Positions 47,936 through 58,640 of a stretch of 64,000 nt of DNA are shown in pieces. A program made the translations under genes and the position numbers. This DNA comes from Gordionus sp. m RMFG-2023. Lineage: Eukaryota > Nematomorpha > Gordioida > Chordodea > Parachordodidae. The DNA lies in NCBI RefSeq assembly GCF_954871325.1, contig NC_088775.1, forward strand, positions 90,030,805 through 90,094,804, in the 5' to 3' direction. How positions within the stretch are numbered: position 1 is the first letter of the stretch; each line of letters begins with the position of its first letter. Below the pieces are notes generated by a model that was not told the DNA's origin, searched no databases, and worked only from the letters and a program-made list of their open reading frames with translations.

Positions 47936-48245
47936 TTATTTCCATAAATCTTCCTTTAAATTTAAAATATTAATGTCCCATGAATTTAATGAAAAACATT
48001 CTTTCAGAGTTGACGATGACATTCTGTTTCTTTTGTTGGTATAAATATTGGCAGCCCTTGAAAACAATCTTTCACTCGCAACTGATGTTGTTTGTTGCCC
48101 TAAATAGTCTCTCGCCATACTCGACAACCTAGGGAATCTCTTGGAATTTCCAGACCACCAACCAAGAACATCCACTGTTGTCTTAGCCACAGGATCCGCC
48201 AAATAATCCTCAATCTCGTCTAAAGCCGGATTTCGCTTATCGATT
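47936..48245 (-). pseudogene. hAT transposase C-terminal fragment inside the giant foldback
   Basis: Minus-strand reading: NPALDEIEDYLADPVAKTTV, then GWWSGNSKRFPRLSSMARDY, TSVASERLFSRAANI, RNRMSSSTLKECF and a stop at 47936. WW, the FPxLSxxARDYL segment and the SVASERLFS motif define the hAT dimerisation domain, of a clade different from copies 1 and 2 (which have SAPVERLF). The fragment is about 100 residues, uninterrupted, with nothing of the zinc finger or catalytic core nearby. It could be the last exon of the parental autonomous element. Confidence 0.8.
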
Positions 48246-48954
48246 GGAAATCTTCATCTATAGAATTAGAAAGAGAAAAATCCATTTTTATATTTAAAAA
48301 AAATTATTTTTATTTAGTCTGTCGTTCCTCTCCTATTTTTTTAAATAATAATTTTCTTATTTATTAACTTTCTTATGTTTATTAATTATTTCCATTTATA
48401 ATGGCATAAGCGAAGGCGAACATGATTTATATAAAAATAATAATTAAAAAAATAAATCAAGCGAAAAAAATAAATAAATTATATAATATAAATAAATAAA
48501 AAAATCTAGAAAAAGAATTTTAATTTTAAAAAAGTAAAATCTTATTCAATTGATTTGAGTCTATAGACTAGTAAATTCCGACTGTTTTTTAAGTTTCTTT
48601 ATCATGAATTAGAATAGAAACTTATATTATACAGAAGAATATTAGCGTCTTGTTTTTTATAAGAATTAAAAATAGAAATTATTTGACAATATGTAAAGAC
48701 ATCTAAAACAAAAATTTTATGCCAAATTTTTTTTTAAAGATAGGGCTAGGGTAGAGGGTATAGTAGAGTTTTTTAATATATTTACCTGTAAATATAAATA
48801 AACAAGTGATAAAATACATGTAAAAGTAGGCTGGGCTATAAGCATAAGGTGATGATGATATGTAGGTACAATTATATTTTAAATTTATAACTTTTATCAT
48901 TCACTATCTAATAAATTTTAACAATTTAAAAATCTAAATACCTATAAAAATAAC

Positions 48955-50905
48955 AATTATGATAATTGTCTCTTTTTTAGGGTTCATCTACAGTGAAGTT
49001 TTTTTAAAACATGTTAGCAATACTTATTTTAGTCCAATTACGTCAAAAAAATTCGAAAAACTTTAAAAACAACGATTATGACAATTGTCACTTATCTATG
49101 GTACATCTCCACTAAAATTTTATTTAAACATGTTAGCAATGCTTATTTTAGCCCATTTACGTCAAAAAAATTCGGAAAACTTTAAAAACAACGATTATGA
49201 CAATTGTCACTTATCTATGGTACAACTTCACTAAAATTTTATTTAAACATGTTAGCAATGCTTATTTTAGCCCATTTACGTCAAAAAAATTCGAAAAACT
49301 TTAAAAACAACGATTATGACAATTGTCACTTATCTAGGGTACATCTTCACTTAATTTTATTTAAACATGTTAGCAATGCTTATTTTAGCACATTTACGTC
49401 AAAAAAATTCGAAAAACTTTAAAAACAACGATTATGACAATTGTCACTTATCTAGAGTACATCTCCACTAAAATATTATTTAAAAATGTTAGCAATGCTT
49501 ATTTTAGCCCATTTACGTCAAAAAAATTCGAAAAACTTTAAAACCAACGATTATGACAATTGTCACTTATCTAGGGTACATCTCCACTAAAATATTATTT
49601 AAACATGTTAGCAATGCTTATTTTAGCCCATTTACGTCAAAAAAATTCGAAAAACTTTAAAAACAACGATTATGACAATTGTCACTTATCTAAGGTACAT
49701 CTTCACTAAAATTTTATTTAAACATGTTAGCAATGTTTATTTTAGCCCATTTACGTCAAAAAAATTCGAAAAACTTTAAAAACAACGATTATGACAATTG
49801 TCATCTAGGGTACATCTTCACTAAAGTTTTATTTAGACATGTTAGCAATGTTTATTTTAGCCCATTTACGTCAAAAAAATTCGAAAAGCTTTAAAAACAA
49901 CGATTATGACAATTGTCACTTATCTATCGTACATCTTCACTTAAATTTTATTTTAACATGTTATCAATGCTTATTTTAGCCCATTTACGTCAAAAAAATT
50001 CGAAAAACTTTAAAAACAACGATTATGACAATTGTCACTTATCTTACATCTCCACTAAAATATTATTTAAACATGTTAGCAATGCTTATTTTAGCCCATT
50101 TACGTCAAAAAAATTCGAAAAACTTTAAAAACAACGATTATTACAATTGTCACTTATCTAGGGTACATCTTCACTTAATTTTATTTAAACATGTTAGCAA
50201 TGCTTATTTTAGCACATTTACGTCAAAAAAATTCGAAAAACTTTAAAAACAACGATTATGACAATTCTCACTTATCTAGAGTACATCTCCACTAAAATAT
50301 TATTTAAAAATGTTAGCAATGCTTATTTTAGCCCATTTACGTCAAAAAAATTCGAAAAACTTTAAAAACAATGATTATGACAATTGTCACTTATCTAGGG
50401 TACATCTCCACTAAAATATTATTTAAACATGTTAGCAATGCTTATTTTAGCCCATTTACGTCAAAAAAATTCGAAAAACTTTAAAAACAACGATTATGAC
50501 AATTGTCACTTATCTAGGGTACATCTTCACTTAAATTTTATTTAAACATGTTAGCAATGCTTATTTTAGCCCATTTACGTCAAAAAAATTCGAAAAACTT
50601 TAAAAACAACGATTATGACAATTGTCACTTATCTAAGGTACATCTTCACTAAAATTTTATTTAAACATGTTAGCAATGTTTATTTTAGCCCATTTACGTC
50701 AAAAAAATTCGAAAAACTTTAAAAACAACGATTATGACAATTGTCATCTAGGGTACATCTTCACTAAAGTTTTATTTAGACATGTTAGCAATGTTTATTT
50801 TAGCCTATTTACGTCAAAAAAATTTAAAAAACTTTAAAAACAATGATTATGACAATTGTCATTTATCTAGGGTACATCTACATTAAATTTTACCTGTTAA
50901 AGAAA
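48955..50905 (+). repeat. Array of about 118-bp units, right arm
   Basis: About 17 units, marked by GACAATTGTCACTTATC spaced 113-120 bp apart (about 49081, 49200, 49319, 49437, 49557, 49677, 49796, 49910, 50028, 50144, 50262, 50380, 50499, 50618, 50736, 50849). Every unit carries GTTAGCAATGCTTATTTTAG and TTTACGTCAAAAAAATTCG. Variant units recur in the same order (49350-49830 against 50174-50770), so blocks of units were duplicated. Open frames across it are artefacts of the repeat. Confidence 0.9.
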
Positions 50906-51697
50906 CATATTTTTGCCCATTAGCGTCACAAAAAAATCTTATATGTTCAAAAATATACCTACCTATTATGATAATTATCATTTTTCCAGGGAACATCTTC
51001 ATTGAATTTATAATATAATATCTTTACAATATAAATTATATTATAACCCTTTTGTGTCCAAAAATTTCAAAAATCTTAAAAAATAACGCATATGACAATT
51101 GTCGCATTAAAAAAAAGTTTGACATAAATATTAATAAAAAAATAATTTAGAAAAACCACCTCTTTTAATATACTTAAAATATAGATATATTTAAAAAAAA
51201 ATTATTTAGAAAAAGAAAAACCACCTCTTTTAATATTCTTAAAATATAAATATATTTATTAAAAAAATATTTAGAAAAAGCCACATCTAATAATAAACTT
51301 AAAATATAGATATATTTATAAATAAAAAAAACTATAGAAGATTTGACCTAAAAGATTATTTATTTATGATATAATTAAAAAAAGAATAAAATTTTATGAT
51401 AAAACAAAAGAATAAAATTTCTTCAAAAAATCAGCAAAATATGTTTCAAAAATATTTTTTGCTTAAAATTTTTAGCTCAAAAATATTAATTTTTTTTTAT
51501 TTAAAAAAAAATCAAATAAATAAATCCATTTTTTATAATCAAATCAAAACATATTATTTGCATTAAATAAAATATAAATAAAATAAATTATTTTACTAAA
51601 AATAAATAAATAAAATTCTACATTATTATTTAAAATTTCTCAATAACATAAAAATAATTTTTGGCTCTAAATTTAAAATAAACTCAAGCTACCCTCT

Positions 51698-51845
51698 GAG
51701 CCGACTAAGTGAGCCGACTAAGTGAGCCGACTAAGCGAGCCGACTAAGCGAGCCGACTAAGTGAGCCGACTAAGCGAGCCGACTAAGTGAGCCGACTAAG
51801 CGAGCCGACTAAGTGAGCCGACTAAGTGAGCCGACTCATGCGGCT
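51698..51845 (+). repeat. 13-bp tandem array, right arm
   Basis: About eleven units of GAGCCGACTAAGT/C, alternating T and C in the last position. Confidence 0.85.
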
Positions 51846-51928
51846 CCTTGATCGGCTTGAGTCGGAGCCGTTTTTTACGACTACGACTCGAGTCGCAAGT
51901 CGTAAGAACTCGACTTTTTAACAACACT

Positions 51929-52775
51929 AGGCTATTCCACCTTATTTCACAATCCAATTTGCGTTTTAAAAAATTTATAGGAGGATGTAGTGAACTATAT
52001 ATATTTTTTAAGAATTACGTATCATCCTAATAATGTTTCGTAGTTTTAATATTGATGGATTTAAAATTTCTTTGGATATTAAATTAATAACATGAGCAAA
52101 GCATCGAATGTGCCCTATTTTTATTGATGGATATTTTAAAGAAAATGTATCAATAAATGTTTTATTATTAGTAGCATTATCTAGAGTTATATAAAAAAAT
52201 TTATTCTCCAAATTATAATTTTTAATTATTTTATTAAATGCTTTAAATATGTTTTCACCTGAATGTTGTTCATTTATTGGAGCAACATCCAAAATTATGT
52301 CATTTATTTTAAAATTATCATCAATAAAATGGGCTGTTAACCCTAAAAAAGGAACCTGAGTTGGGTTAGTCCAAATATCAGATGAAAAATTAATCTGACT
52401 TTTATTTTTGGATATTATATCCTTTACCAACTGTTCTTTTTCTGCAAATGTATTATACATATGCAATTTAAGAGTATTGGAGCATATTGATTTTATAGAA
52501 GAATCAAGATCATTTATAAAATTTTTAAAATCAGGTGAATTAACAATTTTAAAAGATAAATTATTATTAATAAATAATTTTAGTAAGTTATCTTTATAAT
52601 TAATTTTTTTAGATAGAGAAAAAAGTGATATAGGCTTTAAAAAAGTGTCAATTTTATTACTGTTTTTACAGAGATGTGAATGAAACCTATTATAATGATT
52701 AATAAGAGGCGATGTTGTTTTGCCTTTGCATTTAATAATGCTCTTGCAATGATTGCAAGCAGCCTTTATAATAAT
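51929..52775 (-). pseudogene. hAT transposase copy 3, N-terminal and catalytic part
   Basis: Minus strand. The frame opens with a BED-type zinc finger (ACNHCKSIIKCKG, then NHYNRFHSHLC) near 52775-52670, continues to LHMYNTFAEKEQLVKDIIS and the RNase-H-like core (FSSDIWTNPTQVPFLGLTAH, first D; FFYITLDNATNN, second D; IRCFAHVINLI, the C/H motif) and ends KLDCEIRWNS at 51929, the D..TRWNS motif of hAT proteins. One frame slip near 52010 precedes that motif. No start Met is evident before the zinc finger. The reading breaks exactly at the foldback insertion. Confidence 0.8.
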
Positions 52776-52965
52776 GATATAATATATTTTTATATACTTT
52801 TGGTTTGTGTAATTTTTAATATAATTAATTTTGAAAAAATACGGGATATTAAAATTAAAATTTTTGCTAGTCTTTTTATAAACACATCACCTGTCAGATT
52901 GGCAGGTTATCAAATAGAAATGACAAATGTTAGATTTATTTTAGAAAAAAGCAATTTATTTATTA

Positions 52966-53106
52966 CGAATAATTCGTTTTATTCGAATCGAATAAATTAT
53001 TATTCGTATTCGGATAAAACAAAAAATTTATTATTCGTATTCGTAATTATTCGTTTCTATTCGAATTATTCGAATCGAATATTCGAATTTTTTTTGAATA
53101 GGCCTA
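52966..53106 (-). repeat. ATTCG-rich subterminal palindromes of hAT copy 3
   Basis: Many overlapping ATTCGAAT, TATTCG and CGAATA words, for example ATTATTCGAATCGAATATTC at 53067-53086, next to the terminus CTAGGCCTATTC. Confidence 0.55.
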
Positions 53107-53197
53107 GTATATATATAGCTTGTGAAATTTAAAAATATTTTTAGATAAAAAGTTATAATCGTATAAAAGTTTACTTCAAAATAATATCGAAACTTAC

Positions 53198-53461
53198 CAT
53201 GGACATATACTCAATTTTCAAGCAACTATCTTCCAACTTCACACGACCAAAAAACATGTTAAAACATTTCACTTCTACAAGACAAAATATTTTTATGGGC
53301 GTATATTATTTTTCATTCCACCTGATATATTAATTTGGTTTGAATTTAGAAAATATAAAATGTAATTAAATTACCTGGAATCTAACATCTGACATGTACG
53401 AATTTTTGTATAAACTTTTACCAATTTTCATTTGATCATCCATTAATTAAAAATCTTCCAT
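53198..53461 (-). pseudogene. BTB-BACK domain gene, copy E (exons 1-2 only)
   Basis: Minus strand: exon 1 53375-53461 (MEDF, stop, then DDQMKIGKSLYKNSYMSDVR) and exon 2 53198-53321 (KIIYAHKNILSCRSEMF), with a 53-bp GT...AG intron. Exon 1 carries a stop near codon 5 and exon 2 has stops and a shift after SEMF. Nothing of BACK or the C-terminal region follows: below 53198 lies the hAT 5' terminus. Confidence 0.75.
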
Positions 53462-54445
53462 ATCGCCAGTTGACATGAAACAGAAGGATTCAAGAATTTC
53501 AGATTGTAATAGGATACAAACAGTCCTTAGAAGTGAAGAATATTAGACAATAGAACGCCTTAGTTAGAAACTAGAGTACATTAAAGATTAAGACGAATAG
53601 ATTTGGTGGAGATACAAGATCTGTAAAGTCGAAATCAAAAGAAGTTGGTCATTCGCTGATTGGTGGGTCTAACTTAAGTGGAAGGGTGTTGTAATTGTGG
53701 CAATATGCAAATTTACTAGATTAAGAAAAACGCCAGACAAGCAAATTACTTTTAAACAAAATTACGAAGCCGAAAGATATTCAAATCTACTCAAGAAAAA
53801 AGAATTAAATCTCGATACAAATTGAGACTATGCAAATGTTGATTAAAGAAAAAGGATATATAATGGAGAAATGATGATGCGAAAAAGAATTATTATTTTT
53901 AACTTAAATTTACTTTTTAATTTTTTTATATTATTTTAAATTCTTATTTTAATTATTTTTATTTTGATTATGTTTTTCACTTTGTATTTGATTATAGTTT
54001 TATTGAAAAAAGATTTATTAGCATATTTTAGTATTTAATTATATTTTTATATTTTTTTAGGTTCCAACTTTTCGCAATAAGCAAAAACGTTTATTTGTGA
54101 CAATTGTATTGTGGGAATTATGATGAAGAAGGAGAAATGCTGATGGTGAGTGGAACTATATATAATAATGAGATTTTTATTGCATCTCATCTTCAGGTTT
54201 GCATAGTCAAACTTGTTGCAACAGAATTTTGCCTTTAAATTATGGCCTTCTCTTTAAACTCATAATTTTATAACTTCTTCTTGTGTTGTTAAATATATAG
54301 TGTGATTGTATTAAGAAAATCATGAGATAAGATTTCTATCAGGTGAAGTATTCAGTTAATGCTACATTATAACTAAAAATAATATTAGATTTTTAAGCGA
54401 TATTTCTTTCTTTGAGAGTCTTATTATTGACATGTTCTGGTTTAT
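53462..54445. other. AT-rich interval, nothing recognised
   Basis: 53460-53880 is slightly less AT-rich with no open frame of note; 53900-54060 is T-rich. Confidence 0.3.
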
Positions 54446-55920
54446 AAATCTAAATAGGTACTTTAAGTCATTTCAGAGTTTTTGAATTTTGAATAATTAT
54501 TTTGTATTCAGACAGATATTGAATATTTGAATGTTTATTAATTAATCAGATGTATCAAATTAGTTTTTAAGGGTTTTTTAATTGAGTGAAATATAATTGG
54601 CTTAATTGCTTATTTTTAAGTGCGTTAACAGTTGTAAGGATAGATCCTTAAAAAAAAAATAAGAAATTTTTTAATAATTTTTTAAATAAGAAAATAATAA
54701 ACGCCAACTTGCGAATTGAATTATATATTTTAATATATATTTTTTTTAATATGATTTATTATATAGTAAGATTTTAAACTTTATTAATAAATTTAATGAA
54801 ATATAATTATCAATTTATAAATCTAATTTGGTACTTTGAGTCATTTCAATTTTGAATTATTTTGTATTCAGATATTGAATATTTAAATGTTTATTAATTA
54901 ATCAGATGTATCAAATTAGTTTTTAAGGGTTTTTTAATTGAGTGAAATATAATTTGGGCTTAATTGCTAATTTTTAAGTGCGTTAACAGCTATACGGATA
55001 GATCCTTAAAAAAAAATATAATAAATTTATAATAATTTTTTAAATAAGATATTTTAAAAATAATAAACGCCAACTTGCGAATTGAATATTATTGAATTAT
55101 ATATTTTATTAATATGATTAATTATATAGTAAGATTTTAAACTTTATTAATAAATTTAAAGAAATATAATTATCAATTTATAAATCTAATTTGGTACTTT
55201 GAGTCATTTCAGAGTTTTTAATTTTGGATAATTATTTTGTATTCAGATATTGAATATTTGAATGTTTATTAATTGATCAGATATATCGAATTAGTTTTTA
55301 AGGGTTTTTTAATTGAGTGAAATATAATTGGCTTAATTGCTTATTTTTAAGTGCGTTAACAGCTGTAAGGATAGATCCTTAAAAAAAAAATAAGAAATTT
55401 TTAATAATTTTTTAAATAAGAAAATAATAAACGCCAACTTGCGAATTGAATTATATATTTTAATATATATTTTTTTTAATATGATTTATTATATAGTAAG
55501 ATTTTAAACTTTATTAATAAATTTAATGAAATATAATTATCAATTTATAAATCTAATTTGGTACTTTGAGTCATTTCAATTTTGAATTATTTTGTATTCA
55601 GATATTGAATATTTAAATGTTTATTAATTAATCAGATGTATCAAATTAGTTTTTAAGGGTTTTTTAATTGAGTGAAATATAATTTGGGCTTAATTGCTAA
55701 TTTTTAAGTGCGTTAACAGCTATAAGGATAGATCCTTAAAAAAAAATATAAGAAATTTATAATAATTTTTTAAATAAGATATTTTAAAAATAATAAACGC
55801 CAACTTGCGAATTGAATATTATTGAATTATATATTTTAATATATTTTTTTTTAATATGATTAATTATATAGTAAAATTTTAAACTTTATTAATAAATTTA
55901 ATGAAATTATAATTATCAAT
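54446..55920. repeat. Four tandem units of about 365 bp with dimeric organisation
   Basis: Units begin at about 54446, 54818, 55184 and 55549 (TAAATCTAATTTGGTACTTTG). Each contains AATAAACGCCAACTTGCGAAT (54698, 55064, 55428, 55794). Units 1 and 3 share features (CAGAGTTTTT, TAATTGGCTTAATTGCTTAT) and units 2 and 4 share others (TTTCAATTTTGAATTAT, AATTTGGGCTTAATTGC), so the repeat is effectively two copies of a roughly 730-bp dimer. Single-copy relatives of part of the unit lie at 29935-30050 and, more diverged, 34015-34060. Confidence 0.85.
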
Positions 55921-56424
55921 TTAGATTACTTTATTACTAATTTAATTTTTTTAACTTGTTTATATCATAGGAAAAGGAATCTCATATCAATTAATAATCT
56001 AATATGGGTAGTTAAACTTAAGCATGTTTAACACCTTGATTGGTGAAACCTTTTTTAGAAGAGGGAAATGTTAATATTGATATTTGAATTTATAAAGTTC
56101 AAATTGATTTATCTAATTTTTTTAATCTGTTCTCACAATATTATTTTGGTATTCTTATTTTTGTAAAACTTATTTTATATATTTATTTTGGGAAAGGCCT
56201 TCATGTTATGTAACTATTCAAATATATTATATAAAATATTATATATAAACACCTTAATTTTATAGTTACGAGAGTGACAATGTCATTTTAACCAAATAAT
56301 AAAGTGTTAAAAAATTGAATTTTAAAAAAATAAGAGAAGTCAATGAATACTTATGAATTCAATATCTATATTAACATTCTTCCGCTTTTAAAAAGCTTTC
56401 CCCATAATTTAATATAAGCTGTCA
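55921..56424. other. AT-rich interval, nothing recognised
   Basis: No gene, terminal repeat or motif copy was seen. Confidence 0.3.
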
Positions 56425-57262
56425 TTTTTAAAATATAGCAACTCAAATTTGGAAGAAACTACTGTAAATCAAGACGCCTTAATATTAAGGGATTTTCTCC
56501 GGCAGATGACTGAAGATTGAGCCGAATTAGCCTAAATTTAGGCATTAAGTTTTTCTAATAACAAATTTGTCGTAAATGATATATATTGTTTTTTTTTATA
56601 TATATGTCAATCGTTTAAAATTGGCTTTTAAAATATATAAATTTTTTATACCAAGAGATGATCATTATTATTATTTTTTTGTAAAAGAATTTATAAAACC
56701 ATTTTTTTTGATCATAATATTTTGTCTAATAAAAAGTGTCAATTTAATAGTCTACAAATTTAGTATTATTGACGGTTTTGGTTATTTAGATTGTGGATTT
56801 TCAGTAAGTTATATTTTTTATTTTTGGATCTTGGCCAGTTTAGTTTTTTTTTGGCTTTATATTTATTGTTAGCGTTTTTTTTACTTTTATTCTTTTGTTA
56901 TGTTTTTTCAAAATTGACGTATAATAATTTTCTAGGATGGTTGTATATCCCTTGCCTTTTGCGAGCGCCCCATGGTATCGACCAATAAACCCATGTTTGG
57001 GGCTAAGCCAAAATGTTATCTCGCCACTTAGGGAAAAATTTGGCTAAGTCTATAATTGCGATAAGGTAAATATTTACCTTTTGACAAAATTTTTATGATT
57101 CTAAACATTTATTTTTGTTAATTTCTCCAAACATTTAAATGCATTTTATATTTCAGAAACTTGCAGAGAAAACAATTTTTTAGGCCTCCAACTAATTTCC
57201 CCAAGGAATTTTTTTTATTTGCACCTAGAATCTTAATTTTAAACCTGGTATAATTTATTTTT
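56425..57262 (+). repeat. Dispersed repeat R1, copy 2
   Basis: Reverse-orientation relative of 1252-1745. It has about 345 extra bp (56571-56915) flanked by similar words (CAAATTTGTCGTA and AAAATTGACGTA), so either an insertion here or a loss in copy 1. The T-rich open frame inside the extra segment has no recognisable protein features. Confidence 0.6.
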
Positions 57263-57485
57263 ATAATTTTGATCGTTTTAAGCTCGGGCCAAAATTTTAA
57301 AAATATTTTGGCTGTATTTTGTAAATTATTTCACAAAGAAATTTTCTAGCTAATTAAATGAAACAATTTTAAATTAATTGGCAGAAATATTAATTGGATG
57401 ATCGAAATTATTAAACAGTTTAAATCAATCTTACTACACCCGTTATTATATTATTTTTTTTAAAAAATCCTTTATTTAGATAATA

Positions 57486-58640
57486 ATGGAAAATTTTAAA
57501 TTATTAAACTACCAAGAAGAAATGAATATAAAGAATGGTGATCATGAAAGGAAATTAAAATTGTATTTGGCATCATCAATTCATGCAGAAATCGATATTG
57601 AGATTTGTTTAGATGTAATTTTATTATATATTTTTTTATTCTAATAAATTAATTTTTAGAGACTTACACCCTTTTATAGAATAGTATTTGCTTCAAATAA
57701 ATTTTTAAACTCACCTATCGATATAATACAAAAATTTCTCTCATTTTTCAAAGAAAAAGAACTAAATCATATACCAAAGCAAGTCATTTTCGAATTTCTG
57801 ATTAAATGGGCCAAAAATATATGCGCCAAAAACCAAATTCCTGAAAATTCAAGCAATATAAAATCCAAATAATTATCGGCAAGTAGGTTCTAAATCGCTA
57901 AAACAAAAATCGCTAAAAATTGGGAACATGGCTTATATCTCCTATAAAATTTTTAAAGTAAATTTGAAATTAATATTAATAGATACTAGGGGACTAAATA
58001 CTTGTATTTAAATTTAAAATTTAAAAAAAATTGTTAAAATGGAAGAAATATCATCCAAAATCCCAGTTTTGGGAATCAAATTGGGAATTTGGATAATATT
58101 TCTTCCATTTTAGCGATTTTTTTTCAATTTTCAATTTAAATACAAGTATTCCTAGTATCTATTAATATTAATTTCAAATTTACTTTAAAAATTTTATAGG
58201 AGATATAAGCCATGTTCTCAATTTTTAGCGATTTTTGTTTTAGCGATTTAGAACGGGAACCGTAAACTCGGTTCCCTTTCCGACTATGTCCTATACTTCA
58301 ATGCCTTGTACATTAAACATTTAATACGCTTCCGAAATTGTTAGATGACTTATGCGATATTTTTATGAGAAAATGTTCGTTTCTAATCACAGCTCTATAA
58401 CTTGTTATAAAACATGCTACAACTCGGCTATAAATGACCCAACATTTAAAAGTCATTTTTTACATTTTCGCTTCCAAATACCATATATATTTGGTATAAA
58501 ATTGATTTCAATTTTCGATGGTATGGTTACTATAACGGTAAAATGTGAGGAGAACAAGACCGTCATTTACAAATATAAAAAAAATTGTCAAAAAGCACAA
58601 GAAATACGAAAAATTACAAAAAATCAGAAATCAGAGAAAT
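57486..58640 (+). pseudogene. BTB-BACK domain gene, copy F, BTB exons lost, MITE-disrupted
   Basis: Starts MENFKLLNYQEEMNIKNG and passes directly into the BACK start (LKLYLASSIHAEIDIEICLD), so exon 2 and most of exon 3, hence the BTB domain, are deleted. A GT...AG intron of about 45 bp follows, then exon 4 (FASNKFLNSPIDIIQKFLSF, VIFEFLIKWAKNICAKNQIP). A palindromic MITE (57887-58254) interrupts it after SNIKSK. The C-terminal part resumes with DYVLYFNALYIKHLI and, after frame slips, NSAINDPTFKSHF, HFRFQIPYIFGIKLIS and TITVKCEENKTVIYKYKK, ending in unrelated sequence at 58640. Confidence 0.75.
57887..58254. mobile_element. Palindromic MITE inside BTB copy F
   Basis: The ends GTTCTAAATCGCTAAAAC and GTTTTAGCGATTTAGAAC are perfect inverted repeats, and pairing continues through AAATTGGGAACATGGC, TCCTATAAAATTTTTAAAG and GGAAGAAATAT to a short centre near 58070. 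368 bp, almost wholly self-complementary. Adjacent at 58255-58276 is a perfect 8-bp-stem hairpin (GGGAACCG/CGGTTCCC). Confidence 0.8.

Larger units (their letters stand above)
45618..51928. mobile_element. Giant foldback element with tandem-array arms and a hAT last exon
   Basis: Ends TAGTGTTGTTAAACGG (45618) and, inward from 51928, AGTGTTGTTAAAAAG. The flanks GTGCTATT and AGGCTATT agree at 6 of 8 positions. From outside in, each arm has (i) a 13-bp array GAGCCGACTAAGT, (ii) about 700-800 bp of A/T-rich arm, (iii) an array of about 118-bp units, and (iv) about 380 bp of inner arm (TTAAAATTTATTAGATAGTG near 47402 against 48894-48930). The centre (about 47770-48545) holds a hAT C-terminal fragment on the minus strand. 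The left arm has about 5-6 units of 118 bp, the right about 17. No complete transposase is present, so it is non-autonomous. Confidence 0.8.
45471..53106 (-). mobile_element. hAT transposon copy 3 (minus strand), split by the giant foldback
   Basis: The 5' terminal zone at 52966-53106 is built of ATTCGAAT-type palindromic words and ends CTAGGCCTATTC read inward. The transposase follows on the minus strand (52775 to 51929), is cut by the foldback 45618-51928, and resumes at 45617 down to about 45470, where the smaller foldback begins. The 3' terminus was not found. Confidence 0.6.

Noticed and set aside
49204-50246. Three similar small open frames reading LNMLAMLILAHLRQKNSKNF
   Set aside because: They are direct translations of the 118-bp tandem unit; the frame repeats only because the unit length allows it.
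48955-50905. CRISPR-like periodic array
   Set aside because: The whole 118-bp unit is repeated with no unique spacers, there are no cas genes, the genome is eukaryotic, and a mirrored array lies at 46430-47170 within a foldback element.
51698-51845. Telomere-like short repeat
   Set aside because: The 13-bp GAGCCGACTAAGT unit is not a known telomere repeat, and an inverted partner at 45700-45800 places it at the tips of a foldback element.
56576-56988. Hydrophobic open frames suggesting a membrane protein
   Set aside because: T-rich sequence inside a repeat gives Phe/Ile/Tyr-rich frames by composition alone; absent from the other R1 copy.
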